A DNA stretch of 64,000 nt. It comes from an uncultured Bacteroidia bacterium (GTDB lineage Bacteria > Bacteroidota > Bacteroidia > Bacteroidales > Prolixibacteraceae). Below the pieces are notes generated by a model. It was given only the letters and a program-made list of their open reading frames with translations, was not told where the DNA came from and did not search any database. Below are positions 23,226 to 32,816 of the stretch, piece by piece (position 1 is the first letter of the stretch; each line of letters begins with the position of its first letter). The position numbers and the translations under genes were made by a program. Location: NCBI GenBank assembly GCA_903904515.1, contig CAIVCR010000009.1:1-64000 (forward strand), read 5' to 3'.

Positions 23226-25577
23226 ATGACTGATCAAGATCATCCGTTTCAAAAGTACATTAGAATATTCTGGAGCCTTTTCGGAATCGGTATACTGATG
23301 ATTATCATATTGTTTAGCCTGGTCGTAAATGGCAAACTGGGTTTTATGCCATCACTTAGTGAGCTTGAGAATATTGAAACATCGCTTGCCTCAGAGGTTT
23401 ATTCATGCGACAGTGTTGTGATCAGAAAGTTTTTTTATAAGGAGAACAGAACCTATGTTCCCTATGAGCAGATCAGTAAAAATGTTATCACTGCACTTAT
23501 TGCCACCGAAGATGAACGGTTTTATCACCATTCAGGGATTGATATCAGAGGATTACTAAGGGTTGCGAAAGGGGTTATCACAGGAAATGAGAGTTCAGGC
23601 GGAGGGAGTACAATCAGTCAGCAATTGGCCAAGATGTTGTTTCCCAGGGAGGAGATGGACCACAAAATAAATCTGGCATTTCGTAAATTCAGGGAGTGGG
23701 TGATTGCAGTAAAGCTGGAACGGAATTTCACGAAGGAAGAGATTCTGACCATGTACCTGAACAAATTTGACTTTCTCAACCTTGCTGTAGGGATTAAATC
23801 TGCGGCTCAGATCTATTTTGGAACAACACCCGATCGCCTTACTATCGAGCAGGCTTCGATGCTTATCGGAATGGCTAAAAATCCTTCTCTCTTTAACCCG
23901 ATCCGCCGTCCTGAAATGGTCAGACAACGGAGAAATGTTGTTCTGGATCAGGTACGGAAATTTGGAACTATCTCCAGAGATGAGTTTAATGCACTTAAAA
24001 CCTTGCCGTTAAGTCTCAATTATCACAAAGAGGATTTTAAGACCAGTCCCGGTATTTATTTTACAGAATACCTGCGCACTACATTAATGGCTCAAAAACC
24101 AGATCGGCAGAAATACGGAGCATGGCAGAATCAGCAGTTTCATGAAGATTCGGTGGAGTGGGCGACTAATCCCTTGTACGGATGGTGCCATAAAAATCCA
24201 AAACCCGACGGAACTCCATATAATATTCACTCTGACGGTTTAAAGATCTATTCAACGATTGATATGAGGATGCAAAAATATGCGGAATACGCAATTAAAC
24301 AGCATCTTAGTGTGGAGATTCAACCCGTATTCAATCAGCGGTTAAGAGGATTACGGAACCGGCCTTTCCCCAATGCCATGTCTGATGAGGAATCACACAG
24401 CCTGCTCAATATTGCAGTTAAACAAAGTGAGCATTACCGTCAGTTAAAAAGTCAGGGATTAAATCAGGAAGAGATTCTGAAGGAGTTCAAAAAGCCGGCA
24501 GAGATGACGGTTTTCAGTTGGCGTGGAGAGATCGACACCACGATGACTCCACTCGACTCTGTGAAATACTCCCTTGGATTTCTCCGCTCCGCCATGATGA
24601 CGATGGAGACTAAAACAGGGCATGTTAAGGCCTGGGTTGGTGGCCCTAATTATAAATATTTCATGTACGACATGGTGAAGCTAGGAAAACGGCAGGTTGG
24701 ATCGACGGTGAAACCATTTCTCTATACGCTTGCGATGCAGAACGGTTATTCTCCATGTACAATGGTTCCAAATGCAGAACAGACATTTTATCTGGCTGAT
24801 GGAACGACCTGGACCGCCAAAAATTCGGGAGATACCGATTATGACGGGCAGATGGTCACACTAAAATGGGGACTTGCCAACTCAGTTAATCAGGTGTCGG
24901 GATGGGTGATGAAGCAATTCAATCCCGAATCGATGGCCAATATGATGCGTAAAATGGGAATCACAAGTCCGATCGATGCTGTCCCTTCAATGTTTCTTGG
25001 AACTTCTGATGTGTCTATTTATGAGATGGTTGGTGCTTATGGCACTTTTGCCAATCACGGCGTTTATACCAAACCTATTTTTGTCACACGCATTGAGGAT
25101 AAGAACGGAAATATACTGGCCCGTTTCTCACCGGATCATCACGATGCAATTGATCCCAAGACCGCTTTTTTGATGTTGAATCTTTTGGAAGGGGTTGTGA
25201 ATGAGGGGACCAGCCAGCGTCTTCGCAGGGAAGGTTTGATTTATGGAAATCTTACCGCCGATATAGCCGGTAAGACCGGGACGACTCAGAATCAATCCGA
25301 TGGGTGGTTTATGGGGATTACCCCGGAACTGGTCACAGGTGTCTGGACAGGAGGTGATTTACGCGCGATACATTTTGAAGGGTTAACCATGGGACAGGGG
25401 GCTAATATGGCGTTACCTGTTTATGGCTATTTTATGAATAAGCTTTACCGTGATCCTACGTTGGGTTATTCTCAGCAGACCAGGTTCGAAGCACCGGATG
25501 GGTTCCGGATGGATCTTGATTGTTCGAAGGTGATGAAAGACAAGGAGACGAAAACTAGCGACAGTGATTTCTTTTGA
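23226..25577 (+). CDS. Bifunctional penicillin-binding protein 1A
   Basis: Class A PBP that polymerises and cross-links peptidoglycan in the periplasm. Residues 17-40 form the membrane anchor. The GT51 glycosyltransferase domain (about 65-250) has ATEDERFYHHSGID (catalytic Glu) and GGSTISQQLAKMLF. The transpeptidase domain has the three penicillin-binding motifs: STVK with Ser493, SVN at 553-555, and KTGTT at 683-687. Between them the protein has a longer linker than enterobacterial PBP1A, as usual in Bacteroidota. Total length is 783 residues. It is transcribed alone and converges on ispG across a CT-rich repeat. Confidence 0.93.
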   Translation: MTDQDHPFQKYIRIFWSLFGIGILMIIILFSLVVNGKLGFMPSLSELENIETSLASEVYSCDSVVIRKFFYKENRTYVPYEQISKNVITALIATEDERFYHHSGIDIRGLLRVAKGVITGNESSGGGSTISQQLAKMLFPREEMDHKINLAFRKFREWVIAVKLERNFTKEEILTMYLNKFDFLNLAVGIKSAAQIYFGTTPDRLTIEQASMLIGMAKNPSLFNPIRRPEMVRQRRNVVLDQVRKFGTISRDEFNALKTLPLSLNYHKEDFKTSPGIYFTEYLRTTLMAQKPDRQKYGAWQNQQFHEDSVEWATNPLYGWCHKNPKPDGTPYNIHSDGLKIYSTIDMRMQKYAEYAIKQHLSVEIQPVFNQRLRGLRNRPFPNAMSDEESHSLLNIAVKQSEHYRQLKSQGLNQEEILKEFKKPAEMTVFSWRGEIDTTMTPLDSVKYSLGFLRSAMMTMETKTGHVKAWVGGPNYKYFMYDMVKLGKRQVGSTVKPFLYTLAMQNGYSPCTMVPNAEQTFYLADGTTWTAKNSGDTDYDGQMVTLKWGLANSVNQVSGWVMKQFNPESMANMMRKMGITSPIDAVPSMFLGTSDVSIYEMVGAYGTFANHGVYTKPIFVTRIEDKNGNILARFSPDHHDAIDPKTAFLMLNLLEGVVNEGTSQRLRREGLIYGNLTADIAGKTGTTQNQSDGWFMGITPELVTGVWTGGDLRAIHFEGLTMGQGANMALPVYGYFMNKLYRDPTLGYSQQTRFEAPDGFRMDLDCSKVMKDKETKTSDSDFF

Positions 25578-25587
25578 GGCAATTATT

Positions 25588-25646
25588 CTCTCCCTCTCTC
25601 AGTCACTCCCTCTCTCCCTCTCTCAGTCTCTCAGTCACTCCCTCTC
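25588..25646. repeat. CT-rich short tandem repeat between convergent genes
   Basis: Degenerate units of CTCCCTCTCTCAGT fill the whole gap between the PBP1A and ispG stop codons. On the ispG coding strand the repeat starts within the stop (TGAGAGGGAG...). The same motif and placement recur after hutI at 42694-42789. Confidence 0.8.
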
Positions 25647-27498
25647 AAACCGGTGCCTTCCATTCACCGTATTCCATAATCAGTTTTCTGAGCTCATCAA
25701 CTGCATTTTCGGTTTCGACATGCCGTTTAATGAGCTTTTGACCTTTATAGAGATTGATTTTCCCTTTCCCTGATCCCACAAATCCGTAATCGACATCACC
25801 CATTTCGCCGGGACCGTTGACAACACAACCCATGATTCCAATTTTAAGGTTCTTCAGGTGTTCGAAGTTCCGTTTTATTTCCGCAAGGGTATCCCGCAGA
25901 TCAAACAGGGTTCGGCCGCACCCCGGACATGAGATGAATTCTGTTTTAGTTACCCGCATCCGGCTTGCCTGAAGAATACCGAAAGCCAGATTCTTTAATT
26001 CGTTATAACCGGTATTCCCTTTATTTGTAAGCAAAATCCCATCGCCATATCCATCGATAAACAGTCCGCCCAGATCGGTTGACGCCTTAATGAGCAGATC
26101 TTCATAATTGTTCTCCTTGTAGTTGCGGAGCAGGATAACCGGGCATTTCACAATATGTGCATCAAGTTCCATGAAAAAGGCTCTCATCTCGGCATAACAA
26201 TTAAGGTTATCACTCTCCATGATCAGGATAACCTTCCTTTCCCGTTTCAGCTTCTCTATAATTTCAGGATTCTCCTCCTTAAAAATATCGTACTCTTTTT
26301 TGTTGATTTTCACAAAACGCATCTGTCCTGTATAGTTATCGTTATAAAGATAATCTTCACACGAAAGGATAGGATAAGTTTTGTTTGTCCGATCAAAGAT
26401 TCGTTTGCCGTCATAAAAATACTCGGGTTCAATACCGGAATTAAGTGTACGCACCTCTTCGCGTGTATAATCATTAAGGCTTCCAATCACAACGGCCGGC
26501 TTTTTTCCTCCGATATCATTCACAGGTCGGCTCGAACGCCGTTCATATTCAAATGGATTACTTTGAGCCACAAGAGGTGCTTTGATAGGGGCATGATTCT
26601 CTCTCCCATTAAAGACATCGACAAGTTTTCGGGCAAAAGGAATTTCGGCAGCCGGATCCTCAGTAAGCGAAATACGAATGGTATCCCCGATACCGTCAGC
26701 CAGAAGTGAACCGGAACCTACAGCCGATTTTATCCTCCCGTCTTCGCCTGCACCTGCTTCGGTTACACCAATATGGAAAGGATAGTTCATATCTTCAAGC
26801 CGCATCCTGTAATTCATCAGCCTGACGGTAAAAACCATCGTTCGGGTATTACTTGATTTAATAGAGATTACAATATTGTGATAATCTTCCCGCTTGCAGA
26901 TTCTTAGAAATTCCATAACTGACTCCACAATTCCGGAGGGAGTATCTCCATAACGACTCATAATCCTGTCGGACAAAGAACCCTGATTTGCACCGATCCG
27001 CAGCGCCGTCCCTCTCGCCTTACACTCAGTGATAAAAGGGACAAACCGTTCCTCTATTTTAGCCAGTTCATCCAGATACTCCTCATTAGTGTATAGGAGA
27101 TGCTCAAATTTTGCCCGTTTATCGTAGAAATTTCCCGGGTTGATCCTAACTTTCCTGACATATTTAATGGCAATATTTGCTGCGGCAGGATTGAAATGGA
27201 CATCAGCAACCAACGGGTTGAGATAGCCCCTGCGGTCGAGTTCCGCCCTGATATTCTTTAGATTTTCAGCTTCCCGGATACCCTGAACGGTTACCCGTAC
27301 AAAATCGGCTCCGGCATCCAGTATTCTGATCACCTGATTTACTGTACTATCGGTATCTTTTGTATCAGTGTCGGTCATCGATTGTAAACGTATGGGGTAC
27401 ATTCCTCCCAAAGTCACCATACCGATCTTAACTGTGGCTGTATCTTGTCTTTTAAATCTTAAAAGGGAATCGATGTAATTGAAATTCTGATTCTTCAT
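25645..27498 (-). CDS. ispG: 4-hydroxy-3-methylbut-2-enyl diphosphate synthase (flavodoxin/ferredoxin)
   Basis: Penultimate enzyme of the MEP isoprenoid pathway; reduces MEcPP to HMBPP with a [4Fe-4S] cluster. The N-terminal TIM barrel shows KIGMVTLGGMYPIRLQSMTDTDT, DFVRVTVQG and LVADVHFNP. The C-terminal cluster domain has CPGCGRT (Cys at about 523 and 526), and GIMGCVVNGPGEMGD (third Cys near 559 plus the Glu ligand). At 617 residues it is far longer than the E. coli enzyme because of a large domain between barrel and cluster domain (about 290-500), the three-domain form known from Bacteroidota, Chlamydia and plants. It reads against PBP1A and diverges from gldA. Confidence 0.95.
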   Translation of the reverse strand: MKNQNFNYIDSLLRFKRQDTATVKIGMVTLGGMYPIRLQSMTDTDTKDTDSTVNQVIRILDAGADFVRVTVQGIREAENLKNIRAELDRRGYLNPLVADVHFNPAAANIAIKYVRKVRINPGNFYDKRAKFEHLLYTNEEYLDELAKIEERFVPFITECKARGTALRIGANQGSLSDRIMSRYGDTPSGIVESVMEFLRICKREDYHNIVISIKSSNTRTMVFTVRLMNYRMRLEDMNYPFHIGVTEAGAGEDGRIKSAVGSGSLLADGIGDTIRISLTEDPAAEIPFARKLVDVFNGRENHAPIKAPLVAQSNPFEYERRSSRPVNDIGGKKPAVVIGSLNDYTREEVRTLNSGIEPEYFYDGKRIFDRTNKTYPILSCEDYLYNDNYTGQMRFVKINKKEYDIFKEENPEIIEKLKRERKVILIMESDNLNCYAEMRAFFMELDAHIVKCPVILLRNYKENNYEDLLIKASTDLGGLFIDGYGDGILLTNKGNTGYNELKNLAFGILQASRMRVTKTEFISCPGCGRTLFDLRDTLAEIKRNFEHLKNLKIGIMGCVVNGPGEMGDVDYGFVGSGKGKINLYKGQKLIKRHVETENAVDELRKLIMEYGEWKAPV

Positions 27499-27529
27499 TC
27501 CATTTCTCTGTTATGGTCGATAGCTGCGG

Positions 27530-27537
27530 CAAAATTA
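27530..27537 (-). promoter_or_regulatory. -7 promoter box for ispG
   Basis: TAATTTTG on the minus strand, about 30 bp upstream of the ispG ATG (27498). No clear -33 box. Confidence 0.4.
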
Positions 27538-27627
27538 TGCTTTATTTTGGATATTTGTACTTCTTCACCGGGACATTAGGAGATCTCATTCGTGATTTTG
27601 AGTTAGATTTGTTGAAAATTAACTATA

Positions 27628-28533
27628 ATGTCGGTACATGTAGAATCAGTCATAAAAATATACGGAAACCAAAGGGCGCTGGACAATGTCTCCTTTACCG
27701 TTAATTCCGGTGAAATCGTTGGAATACTGGGACCCAACGGTGCAGGGAAATCAACATTGATGAAAGTAATAACCGGATTTCTGCAGCCGGAGGAGGGGAT
27801 CATCCGGATAAACGGGCTCACAGTCGGAGAGAACGGGCTTGAAATCAAACGGCAGATTGGCTATCTGCCGGAGAATAATCCGCTCTATACAGATCTCTAT
27901 GTGGCCGAATATCTTGAGTATGTCGCTGGGATTTATCGTCTCAAGTCGGTTTCACGCCGCATAAAGGAGATTATTGGGTTAACAGGGCTCGGACCAGAAA
28001 AGCATAAAAAAATCGGTGCACTCTCCAAGGGGTACAGGCAACGGGTAGGAATTGCTCAGGCCCTGATCCATGATCCTTCGGTCCTTATTCTGGATGAACC
28101 CACTTCCGGACTCGATCCAACCCAACTGGTAGAAATACGCCAATTAATCCGCAACATCAGCTCGGATAAAACGGTGATGCTCTCTACCCACATTATGCAG
28201 GAAGTTGAAGCGTTATGCGACCGGATCATGATCATCAATCACGGGAAAATCGTAGCAACAGATTCACCTGCTAATATTAAGGGATTAGCATCCCCTTTTT
28301 CACAGGTAATTCTTGTCGAATTTGCAGAAGCTGTCAATCCAGATTTATTCAGGAAAATTGCGGAAATTACCCGTTTGGAAGCTGTCACAGCTGCAAGCTG
28401 GCTTATAAGTGGCGGTGAGAGCGACCTCCGACCCCTGATTTTCAAATTTGCAGTTGAAAATGGACTTACAATTCTGACTCTAAAAAGGGAGGAATCGAGC
28501 CTTGAATCAATTTTTTTAGAAATAACCAAATAA
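27628..28533 (+). CDS. gldA: GldA-type ABC transporter ATP-binding protein
   Basis: ATPase of an ABC exporter similar to GldA, which with GldF and GldG is linked to gliding motility in flavobacteria. The 301-residue protein has Walker A GPNGAGKST, Q-loop GYLPENNPLY, signature LSKGYRQRVGIAQAL, Walker B LILDEPTSGLD and the His switch STHIMQEVE. The C-terminal 80 residues (after about 225) are the extra domain common to this subfamily. No permease genes are adjacent, so the partner subunits must lie elsewhere, and a general ABC-2-type role is an equal possibility. A strong terminator follows. Confidence 0.82.
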   Translation: MSVHVESVIKIYGNQRALDNVSFTVNSGEIVGILGPNGAGKSTLMKVITGFLQPEEGIIRINGLTVGENGLEIKRQIGYLPENNPLYTDLYVAEYLEYVAGIYRLKSVSRRIKEIIGLTGLGPEKHKKIGALSKGYRQRVGIAQALIHDPSVLILDEPTSGLDPTQLVEIRQLIRNISSDKTVMLSTHIMQEVEALCDRIMIINHGKIVATDSPANIKGLASPFSQVILVEFAEAVNPDLFRKIAEITRLEAVTAASWLISGGESDLRPLIFKFAVENGLTILTLKREESSLESIFLEITK

Positions 28534-28869
28534 ATCTACAATCGGTTAATAGCTAATACAGAATGAGATAATTCTAAAATCCGTTTCAAAATAATTTAAA
28601 GTGTAAAATATTCAAATATTTTACACTTTTTTTTTACGTTGTTAAAATTTATTACTAGCTTTGTAGAAAATAATAAGCATTCAAGCTGCTGGAATCCAAT
28701 GATAAATTTCGTTTTCCGGGGAAATTTCAAAAGTGTAAATTATTTTTACGTTCTCCTTTGTTTTGAAATTATTGGGTTACCTGAATTTCCAGGTTATCTA
28801 TTATCTGCTAGCCCTTTTGTAGGGTAACAATATTAAAGTCTGATCAACTAATTAAATCAGCAAAATGCT
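28534..28869 (+). promoter_or_regulatory. 336-bp intergenic region upstream of T9SS cargo gene
   Basis: Besides the gldA terminator it carries TAGCTTTG at 28656-28663 (a TAnnTTTG box with TTTA 19 bp upstream), giving a predicted leader of about 200 nt for the gene at 28870. The leader holds two small hairpins, ACCTG/CAGGT near 28775-28795 and CCCT/AGGG near 28812-28825. No ORF. Confidence 0.45.
28598..28635 (+). terminator. Intrinsic terminator after gldA
   Basis: A perfect 14-bp AT-rich stem (28598-28611 with 28616-28629) closes a 4-nt loop and is followed by an unbroken T-tract. Confidence 0.85.
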
Positions 28870-31800
28870 ATGAAAAATACTCTTAAAATACTGTTCGGTC
28901 TGTTCCTGCTACTCCAGATTAAATCTGCAGTTAGTCAAACAAGCTATGTGATCACAACAGATCAGATTTATATAAATGCAGCCAGTTCAGTATATAAGTC
29001 AGTAAAGCCAGGTGATACACTCTACTTTCAGGGCGGGAGTAAACAATACCTGCTAATTAAAGGTTTTCAGGGAGCACCCGGGAAACCTATCGTAATGATC
29101 AATTCGGGCGGGCCAATTATAATTGATACTGATTTTTATTACGGCATAAACATTCAGAATTGCCGGTACATTAAATTCACCGGGACGGGTGATGCCGGAA
29201 TAACCTATGGATTTCAGGTAAAACGGGTTGCTGCAGGAGCTGGAATGAGTGTTGGAGCTTTGAGCTCAGACTTTGAGATTGACCATGTATCCATTGAAAA
29301 TACGATGATCGCTGGTCTCTACGCTAAAACCGATCCCGATTGCGACCTCACTGCCGAAAGATCTCATTTCACCCAATACAATACAATAATCCACGATAAT
29401 TATATTGGTCATGCAGGAGACGAAGGGATGTATATCGGCAGCACCAAGTACACTGGGCAAGATGTTGTATGTAACGGGAAAGACACACTTTTATTGCCAA
29501 GCTTGCTCGATGGTGTTCAGGTTTATAATAATCTCGTTGAATATTCAGGTTGGGATGGTATCCAGGTAAGTTCTGCATACAATAACTGTCAGATATACAA
29601 CAATACTGTTCTTTATGACAGTCAATCGGAAACCTATGCTCAAATGTCGGGAATAATCCTGGGTGGCGGAACCAAAGCTGACTGTTACAACAATTTCATT
29701 AGCCAGGGGAAAGGTGATGGTATTGAATTTCACGGACTGGGAGGCAGCAGAATATTCAACAATATTGTTGTTGATGCCGGCCGTAGTTATTTGCCAGCCG
29801 ATTTAACCCAAATGAAATATGGAATTTTCGTAAGTGATAATGAGTCTTCCCTATACATTAAAAACAACAATATTATTAATCCGAAATCGGAGGGTATCCG
29901 TTTTTCCAGTGTAACCGGCACTATAAATGTAGTTGAATCCAATATCATTCTGAATCCGGGGAATTTTGATTACTACCAAAACGGAAATACCAGTTTTAAA
30001 GGAGTTGATTCATATATTATGGTCCAGGATAAAGCGAGCAATGTTACGAGCCTGAATAATTATCTTGCGCGGAATGGTGATTCTGTAAAATTTGTCTCTA
30101 CTACTCCACTGTCACCAAACGATTTTAAATTACTTGCTACTTCTCCATTAATCGATCAGGCAAATATAGATCCGGCTATCACTTTTGATTTTGACGGCTC
30201 ACCACGTCCCAATGGAGCGAAATCAGATATCGGGGCATTTGAGTTTGATGGTGTTCCCACTGTTATTAATCAGCCTGACCTTCAGAATATGACAGGTGGT
30301 GGTGGCTATTGCGCCGGAGGAACTGGTGTTAGCGTAGGACTAAGTGACTCACAAACAGACATAAACTACCAGTTGGTTTTAAATGGCTTAAACACAGGAA
30401 GCATAATTGCCGGAACAGGATCTGCACTGGATTTTGGTCTGCAGACATCGGCAGGAACCTATACCGTTGTCGCTACAAATCCAACTACCTCTTCATCCCG
30501 GACCATGTCAGGAAGTGCAATAGTCACCATTAACCTACTTCCGGTACTCTATTCAGTAACCGGTGGCGGAGCATATTGCAATGGAGGAACAGGGGTTACC
30601 GTAGGCTTGAGTGGTTCTCAAACCGGCGTTAATTACCAGTTTATGCTGAATGGTACGGATACCGGGAATAGCATTGCCGGGACAGGTTCACCCATTGATT
30701 TTGGACTTCAGACAGCTGCAGGTACTTATACCATCGATGGCAACAGTGCAACAAGTGCTTGTTCAAGTATTATGACCGGAAGTGTGAATGTAGCCATTAC
30801 CGAAGGTCCTTCAACACCAGCTTCGATTGGAGGAACAAAATCGGTATGCGTAGGAAGCTCTACAATCTTAACAGATGCTTCAACTGGAGGTGTCTGGAGT
30901 AGTTTAACTCCGTCGATCGCTACAATATCTTCAACAGGGTTAGTCACGGGTGTTGTTGCAGGATCAGCCACAATCGTATACACAATTACCAGTGCAGGAG
31001 GCTGTAGCACAAGCACAAACACAGTCGTTACCGTAAATGCGTTGCCATCCCTGTTTACCGTAACCGGTGGCGGAGTATATTGTACCGGAGGAACCGGTGT
31101 TTTAGTTGGGTTGAGCGGTTCACAGACCGGCGTAAATTATCAGTTATTACTTGCCAATGTAAATACAGGGGCAGTAGTTGTAGGAACAGGTTCTTCCATC
31201 AGCTTTGGATTAAAGACTGTCGTGGGAACATACACAGTTGTTGCCACTAATTCGACTACTACCTGCTCAAGTTCAATGACCGGGAATGTGAAAATCACAA
31301 CCAGTTCAGCTCCTTCAGCTCCTGCAGCTATCGGAGGAACCAAGTCGGTATGTGCAGGAAATACAACCACCTTAACCGATGCAACCAACGGCGGTGTATG
31401 GAGTAGCTTAACTCCTTCAATAGCCACGGTTACCGCAGCAGGAGTTGTTAAAGGAATAGCGGCAGGAACGGTTACGATAAATTATTCAGTTACCAATTCT
31501 GGTGGTTGCAGCGCATCTTCAAGTACAACAGTAACTGTTAATGCGCTTCCAACAGCACCTGCACTAATTGGCGGTGTCACATCCGTTTGTCAGGGGAGCA
31601 CAACAACTTTAACAGAATCTACAACCGGCGGCGTATGGAGTAGTTCCAGCACTTCAATTGCGACGGTTTCCACAGCAGGAGTTGTCAAAGGAGTAGCAGC
31701 AGGAACAGCGACCATTAAGTATACTGTTTCAAATGGAAGCGGATGTACCAATTCCACAACCATTGCAGTAACTGTAAATGCATCCGCTGCTACCCCCGAT

Positions 31801-32460
31801 AAATTTACAGCCTCAACCTCCAGAGTAAGCAAAGGGACCGCGAATGTTGCTTATACCGTTCCTTTAGTAGCAGGGGTAATCTACAAATGGAGTTTTTCTG
31901 GTACAGGTGCAACTATAACCGGGACTACCAATTCTGTGCTAATCAGCTTTTCGCTTACTGCCACATCAGGAACATTAAGTGTAACAGCAACCAACGGGTG
32001 CGGAACAAGTAGTGCAAGAACCCTCAGCATTAGCCTGGTAAAGGGTGCAACGATACCTTCGGCAAACAGCGATTCTGCTTCTCTTATTGCTCCAGTTGCT
32101 GCATCGGCAGACCCAATGATTGAGGCCGCAGTAGTTTCACCTGTAGATGCATCAATACTGTCATCCTCCGCAACATCAGAAATACTTCAGGTCACGCCTG
32201 CAAACAATGATCTTAAGGTATATCCAAATCCTGCTGTAAGTTCAGCAACCTTTGAATTTCAGATCGGTGATAATTCAAATGTAAAACTGGATATCTTTTC
32301 AATGGCCGGACAACAAATTGCAAGGATTTTTGATGCAGAAGTCGAAAGCGGAATTACCCAGACGGTCTATTTCCAGCGATCACTTCCATCAGGAATGTAT
32401 ACGTGTGTAATGAGATGGGGTGAGAAAATGCTGACCAAAAAATTAATTGTAACACAATAG
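28870..32460 (+). CDS. Secreted beta-helix/Ig-repeat protein with T9SS sorting domain
   Basis: A 1196-residue cell-surface or secreted protein. Signal peptide: residues 1-24. Residues about 25-460 form a right-handed parallel beta-helix of the pectate-lyase-like type (repeated NN turns such as IYNNTV, IFNNIVV, IKNNNII; DNYIGHAGDEGMYIG) ending in the common PNGAKSDIGAFEFDG motif. Three Gly-rich modules of about 85 residues begin near 474, 563 and 731 (TGGGxYCxGGTGVxVGLSxSQT). Three Big_2-like modules begin near 649, 817 and 896 (GGxxSVCxGxxTxLT, GGVWSS). The last 80 residues, from VYPNPAVSSATFEF, are a type A sorting domain for type IX secretion. A glycan-binding or lyase function is suggested by the helix; catalytic residues were not identified. 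Confidence 0.88.
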   Translation: MKNTLKILFGLFLLLQIKSAVSQTSYVITTDQIYINAASSVYKSVKPGDTLYFQGGSKQYLLIKGFQGAPGKPIVMINSGGPIIIDTDFYYGINIQNCRYIKFTGTGDAGITYGFQVKRVAAGAGMSVGALSSDFEIDHVSIENTMIAGLYAKTDPDCDLTAERSHFTQYNTIIHDNYIGHAGDEGMYIGSTKYTGQDVVCNGKDTLLLPSLLDGVQVYNNLVEYSGWDGIQVSSAYNNCQIYNNTVLYDSQSETYAQMSGIILGGGTKADCYNNFISQGKGDGIEFHGLGGSRIFNNIVVDAGRSYLPADLTQMKYGIFVSDNESSLYIKNNNIINPKSEGIRFSSVTGTINVVESNIILNPGNFDYYQNGNTSFKGVDSYIMVQDKASNVTSLNNYLARNGDSVKFVSTTPLSPNDFKLLATSPLIDQANIDPAITFDFDGSPRPNGAKSDIGAFEFDGVPTVINQPDLQNMTGGGGYCAGGTGVSVGLSDSQTDINYQLVLNGLNTGSIIAGTGSALDFGLQTSAGTYTVVATNPTTSSSRTMSGSAIVTINLLPVLYSVTGGGAYCNGGTGVTVGLSGSQTGVNYQFMLNGTDTGNSIAGTGSPIDFGLQTAAGTYTIDGNSATSACSSIMTGSVNVAITEGPSTPASIGGTKSVCVGSSTILTDASTGGVWSSLTPSIATISSTGLVTGVVAGSATIVYTITSAGGCSTSTNTVVTVNALPSLFTVTGGGVYCTGGTGVLVGLSGSQTGVNYQLLLANVNTGAVVVGTGSSISFGLKTVVGTYTVVATNSTTTCSSSMTGNVKITTSSAPSAPAAIGGTKSVCAGNTTTLTDATNGGVWSSLTPSIATVTAAGVVKGIAAGTVTINYSVTNSGGCSASSSTTVTVNALPTAPALIGGVTSVCQGSTTTLTESTTGGVWSSSSTSIATVSTAGVVKGVAAGTATIKYTVSNGSGCTNSTTIAVTVNASAATPDKFTASTSRVSKGTANVAYTVPLVAGVIYKWSFSGTGATITGTTNSVLISFSLTATSGTLSVTATNGCGTSSARTLSISLVKGATIPSANSDSASLIAPVAASADPMIEAAVVSPVDASILSSSATSEILQVTPANNDLKVYPNPAVSSATFEFQIGDNSNVKLDIFSMAGQQIARIFDAEVESGITQTVYFQRSLPSGMYTCVMRWGEKMLTKKLIVTQ

Positions 32461-32490
32461 AAGTATACGGACAAAAAGTTCAGGATTTTA

Positions 32491-32534
32491 AGCGGCATAA
32501 GATATCAGACAATATCTTATGCCGCTGCTTTTTG
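32491..32534 (+). terminator. Intrinsic terminator after T9SS cargo gene
   Basis: A perfect 15-bp stem (32491-32505 with 32512-32526) with a 6-nt loop, followed by GCTTTTTG. Confidence 0.88.
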
Positions 32535-32659
32535 TTAGTCTATCCCTGAGATGATCTTTGTTTTTAGGCTTTTTGCTTAAAAAATATTGATTTACAGTCA
32601 ATTAAAAAATATTTCAAAAAAATACAACCACTCCATCAGCCAAATACAAATAAAGTCTA

Positions 32660-32667
32660 TATATTTG
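32660..32667 (+). promoter_or_regulatory. -7 promoter box for metK
   Basis: TATATTTG fits TAnnTTTG and places the start near 32674, at the 5' edge of the riboswitch. No TTTG -33 box at the usual distance. Confidence 0.55.
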
Positions 32668-32674
32668 CGCTGTT

Positions 32675-32730
32675 ATTGGTGGATAAATTTGATTGATTGC
32701 AACCACAAAAAAAAATGCTAAAACAAATTT
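32675..32730 (+). ncRNA. SAM-II-type riboswitch upstream of metK
   Basis: The region matches the SAM-II layout: P1 GTGG (32679-32682) with CCAC (32703-32706), a loop ending in ATTGATTGCAA like the conserved UUGCAA of SAM-II, then an A-rich joint and GCTAAAA (32717-32723). AAATTTG in the loop (32685-32691) can pair with CAAATTT (32724-32730), giving the H-type pseudoknot P2. Position in the leader of the SAM synthetase gene fits feedback by S-adenosylmethionine. The gap from here to the ATG (86 bp) has no terminator, so control would be at translation or not visible here. P1 is only 4 bp. Confidence 0.78.
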
Positions 32731-32816
32731 TTTGGATTCTGTCCTGTCAATCAAATATCCCAATAATTTTTTAATTACTAATTGATCTGAGCAATCGGGT
32801 CATAACATATTTTTAT

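Noticed and set aside
26155-26709. 184-codon plus-strand frame inside ispG
   Set aside because: Entirely antisense to a strongly supported gene, Ile/Phe-rich, no recognisable domain.
25645-27498. 617-residue ispG as an unusual fusion
   Set aside because: The large middle domain is the known three-domain form in Bacteroidota, Chlamydia and plants.
30726-31832. Series of minus-strand open frames opposite the T9SS cargo gene
   Set aside because: They mirror the Thr/Ser/Gly-rich repeat modules of the plus-strand gene; low complexity and no family resemblance.
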